64,000 nucleotides of DNA, taken from the NCBI GenBank assembly GCA_937961455.1, contig CALGNN010000027.1, forward strand, positions 17,975-81,974, given 5' to 3'. Both the position numbers and the translations under genes were made by a program. This DNA is from an uncultured Saprospiraceae bacterium. GTDB lineage: Bacteria > Bacteroidota > Bacteroidia > Chitinophagales > Saprospiraceae. The notes under the pieces are model-generated. The model had not been told where the DNA came from. It saw nothing but the letters and a program-made list of their open reading frames with translations, and did no database searches. Below, one piece after another: positions 62,012 to 64,000 of the stretch (the stretch's first letter is position 1; each line of letters begins with the position of its first letter).

Positions 62012-63087
62012 TGAAGACTTTCTTTTTTTTCATTTTATTTGCTTTACTATTTCCTCTTATTAGTAGTGCTCAAAATAATGCAGAAGAAGTTGATAGTTCT
62101 TTTAAGGATGCAAACACCATTGTGCTTCCCATAGTATTTTTCATACCCGAAACAAGTTGGGCCTTTGGCCTAGCAGGCAATTATAAATTTCGGAGATCTC
62201 CAAGTTCAAAGCCCTCACAAATAAATTTAGGAGGTGCATATACATTGAATAAACAAATCTTAAGTTATTTAAGCTATAGATTATTTTCTTTAGATAACCG
62301 ATGGTGGTGGGAAGGAGAATTTGGATACTATGACTATGTGTATGATTTTGAAGGTGTAGGATTTACGAATCGTTTCCCTTTGAATAAATTCTTTACCACC
62401 TTTCCTGAAATAAAGACAAAGCTCACCTATGAGGTAGCTAAAGATTATTTTGTTGGGCTAGGTTATTATTATGCTAACTATCGAAGTGTTTCTTGGCTTT
62501 CAGAGGACATTTATAATTATGATATTGTAGGAGTGGAAGGTGCTACCCTATCAGGTTTGCAAGTTGTAGCAGCAACAGACAAAAGAGATAATATCGTGTT
62601 TCCTAGAAAAGGATCTTATACGGAGCTCAAGTTTTTCAGCCACAAAGATTTTTTAGGAAGTGAATTTGAGTACCAGAAAATCCAAATGGATTATCGAAAA
62701 TACTTTCCAATAGGCAAAAGTGTTTTGGCCTTTCAGTTTTTTTCAGAAACGAATATAGGTAACACACCTTTCCAAGATCTAGCAAAATTTGGAGGAGCGA
62801 AGGTATCCAGAGGATATCAAAGAGGAGCTTATAGAGATCAAAATATGCAAGTGGTCCAAGCTGCTTTTAGGTTTCCGATAGTTTGGCGAATAAGTATGGC
62901 TGTATTTGGCAGTGTGGGAACCATGTCGGATCAAATCTTACAATACAGAGATTCAGAACTGCTTTGGGCTGGAGGAACAGGAATTCGCTTTGCCGCAGAC
63001 ACAAAAGATCAACTTAACATTAGGTTTGATGTGGGCTTTGGAAAAAATTCATTGGAATATTATTTTACAATAGGAGAGGCTTTCTAA
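62011..63087 (+). CDS. BamA/TamA-like outer-membrane barrel without POTRA domains
   Basis: About 358 residues from the ATG that overlaps the rhodanese stop (TAATG). Signal peptide FFFILFALLFPLISSAQ. The rest is beta-barrel sequence of the surface-antigen (Omp85 barrel) type: GLQVVAATDKRDNIVFPRKGSY is the usual penultimate-strand motif, and GGTGIRFAADTKDQLNIRFDVG with FTIGEAF at the end fits the last strands. No POTRA domain precedes it. Role unknown. Confidence 0.83.
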   Translation: MKTFFFFILFALLFPLISSAQNNAEEVDSSFKDANTIVLPIVFFIPETSWAFGLAGNYKFRRSPSSKPSQINLGGAYTLNKQILSYLSYRLFSLDNRWWWEGEFGYYDYVYDFEGVGFTNRFPLNKFFTTFPEIKTKLTYEVAKDYFVGLGYYYANYRSVSWLSEDIYNYDIVGVEGATLSGLQVVAATDKRDNIVFPRKGSYTELKFFSHKDFLGSEFEYQKIQMDYRKYFPIGKSVLAFQFFSETNIGNTPFQDLAKFGGAKVSRGYQRGAYRDQNMQVVQAAFRFPIVWRISMAVFGSVGTMSDQILQYRDSELLWAGGTGIRFAADTKDQLNIRFDVGFGKNSLEYYFTIGEAF

Positions 63088-63098
63088 AGCAAGAATTG

Positions 63099-63779
63099 AT
63101 GAAGCTTTCTGTAATCATTCCAACATATAACGAAGAGAAAAATATTGCTCAAATAATTGATTTTTTTCAAGAGTCAAATAATTGCTACGAAATCATTATT
63201 GTCGATGGAGGAAGTCATGATCAAACAAGATCCATCTGTGCACAAAAGAAAGTACAGCTTGTAGATGCTCCCTTTAAATCGAGGGCGAAACAAATGAATC
63301 TTGGAGCAAAAAAAGCATCAGGGAACATTTACTATTTTGTACATGCTGATACTCGACCCTTAGATAGTTTTTATCAAGACATTAAACTAAGCCTTGAAGA
63401 AGGATACAAAATTGGCTCTTACAGATTTCAATTTAACTCTGATTCCAAGAAATTGAAAATCAATGCTTACTTTACTCGATTTAATAAACTCTTTTGCAGA
63501 GGAGGGGATCAAACTTTATTCATCACCAAAGAATTATTTAATCAGCTAGAAGGTTATCAAGAAGAGATGGAAATCATGGAAGAGTATGATCTAATTAGAA
63601 GAGCAAAAAAATTGGTAAAATTTAAAGTCATCCCAAAAGATGTAATTGTTTCTGCTCGCAAATATGATAAGAATAGTTACTTCAAAGTATCTACAGCCAA
63701 TTTAGTTGTTTTCTTAATGTTCTATATGGGCTTTTCTGCTAAACGCATGAAGCGCTTTTATGGAAGTTTAGTTAAATAA
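63099..63779 (+). CDS. Family 2 glycosyltransferase (TIGR04283-like)
   Basis: About 226 residues. GT-A fold: MKLSVIIPTYNEEKNIAQII, DGGSHDQTRSI (nucleotide-binding DGGS) and FVHADTRPL (the DxD-equivalent). Length and the C-terminal FYMGFSAKRMKRFY fit the TIGR04283 group, often annotated in arsenosugar biosynthesis loci, but no arsM/arsS gene is visible here. Twelve bases after the barrel gene, so probably in the same operon. Confidence 0.85.
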   Translation: MKLSVIIPTYNEEKNIAQIIDFFQESNNCYEIIIVDGGSHDQTRSICAQKKVQLVDAPFKSRAKQMNLGAKKASGNIYYFVHADTRPLDSFYQDIKLSLEEGYKIGSYRFQFNSDSKKLKINAYFTRFNKLFCRGGDQTLFITKELFNQLEGYQEEMEIMEEYDLIRRAKKLVKFKVIPKDVIVSARKYDKNSYFKVSTANLVVFLMFYMGFSAKRMKRFYGSLVK

Positions 63780-63839
63780 CTACTAGCGCACAAGTTCTTT
63801 TAGAGTTTTAATAAGTTAATTTATTCTGTAAATTTAAAA

Positions 63840-64000
63840 ATGAAGCGAGCCTTAATTTACCTCTTCTTTTTTTCTTGCGCTTTTCTGGAAGCGCAGAATA
63901 TTCAGAAAAAAATTCAAACTGAGTTTATCACAGTTGAGACAGGTGGTACAATTAACATACCTGCAGGAACCTTTCATTTGAAGAAGAGTTTATGGCTCGA
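63840..64000 (+). CDS. Secreted parallel beta-helix protein (3' truncated by window edge)
   Basis: Only the first ~53 residues are present. MKRALIYLFFFSCAFLEA is a signal peptide (cleavage near AQN). The following IQTEFITVETGGTINIPAG then TFHLKKSLWL is the entry rung typical of pectate-lyase-like right-handed beta-helix proteins. A near-consensus box TAAATTTA lies a few bases upstream of the ATG. Confidence 0.7.
   Translation, partial: MKRALIYLFFFSCAFLEAQNIQKKIQTEFITVETGGTINIPAGTFHLKKSLWL

Noticed and set aside
1..64000. CRISPR arrays, insertion sequences or prophage
   Set aside because: No regularly spaced repeats, transposase, integrase or phage structural genes were found on either strand.

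Overview
The window reads as chromosomal DNA of a low-G+C member of the Bacteroidota. Several independent signs agree. There is a type IX secretion C-terminal sorting domain, a gldE-gldD gliding/secretion pair beside ssb and mutY, DUF4175- and DUF4294-type proteins, a SPOR-rodA pair, SusD-free but lipoprotein-rich envelope genes, and promoter boxes of the Bacteroidota form TAnnTTTG. The mix of cohesin-like T9SS proteins, VCBS/UnbV lipoproteins and the mevalonate decarboxylase would suit the class Saprospiria, but that placement is a guess. Most of the window is core genome; I see no insertion sequence, prophage, CRISPR array or intact tRNA/rRNA gene.

Layout. 1-5.9 kb: a truncated amidohydrolase, a large BNR-repeat secreted protein and an acyltransferase. 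5.9-11.7 kb (minus strand): a tight four-gene operon made of a carboxypeptidase-regulatory-like lipoprotein, an ECF sigma factor, a protein with a cytoplasmic head, one membrane helix and a beta-rich C terminus (candidate trans-envelope anti-sigma), and a T9SS protein carrying two cohesin-like domains plus a dockerin-like module. 11.8-14.7 kb: small regulators and membrane proteins (LuxR-type HTH, PqiA-like, TerC, PnuC-like). 14.7-26.5 kb (minus): gldD, gldE, ssb, mutY, an ECF sigma factor, lptG-like permease, tgt, rodA, SPOR protein, secA. 26.6-34.8 kb (mostly minus): lipoprotein, NAD kinase/POTRA outer-membrane protein/CBS operon, TM2-TPR protein, SpoIIE-type phosphatase, and a nucleotide/translation quality-control trio (MazG-like, dtd, a degenerate SRAP protein).

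34.8-35.3 kb is a 487-base gene-free block of about 17% G+C (hand count over 34801-35220) with one perfect and two one-mismatch DnaA boxes. Two palindromes matching the ParB site parS lie 4-5 kb away, at the end of and inside thrC. Together they make this the best candidate in the window for the chromosomal replication origin region. The genes to its left run almost uniformly leftward, as expected on a leading strand; the right side is mixed.

35.3-47.8 kb: heme A synthase, alpha/beta hydrolase, M1 peptidase, the thrA-thrB-thrC operon for threonine synthesis, and a large FG-GAP/UnbV lipoprotein. 47.8-48.2 kb is a 420-base intergenic stretch with nested inverted repeats, tRNA-like fragments and a terminator. 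48.2-55.5 kb (minus): DNPH1-like hydrolase, ybeY, RsbW-like kinase, DUF4175 protein, M1 aminopeptidase. 55.6-64 kb: PLP decarboxylase, dapD, PAP2-like protein, LOG protein, DUF4294 protein, mevalonate diphosphate decarboxylase, rhodanese, outer-membrane barrel, glycosyltransferase and the start of a beta-helix protein.

Main items for a second look: the oriC/parS region; the sigma/trans-envelope operon; an SRAP protein that has lost its catalytic triad and sits behind a perfect palindrome; a repeated TAnnTTTG-N7-ATG arrangement implying leaderless transcripts; and the structured 47.8-48.2 kb intergenic region.
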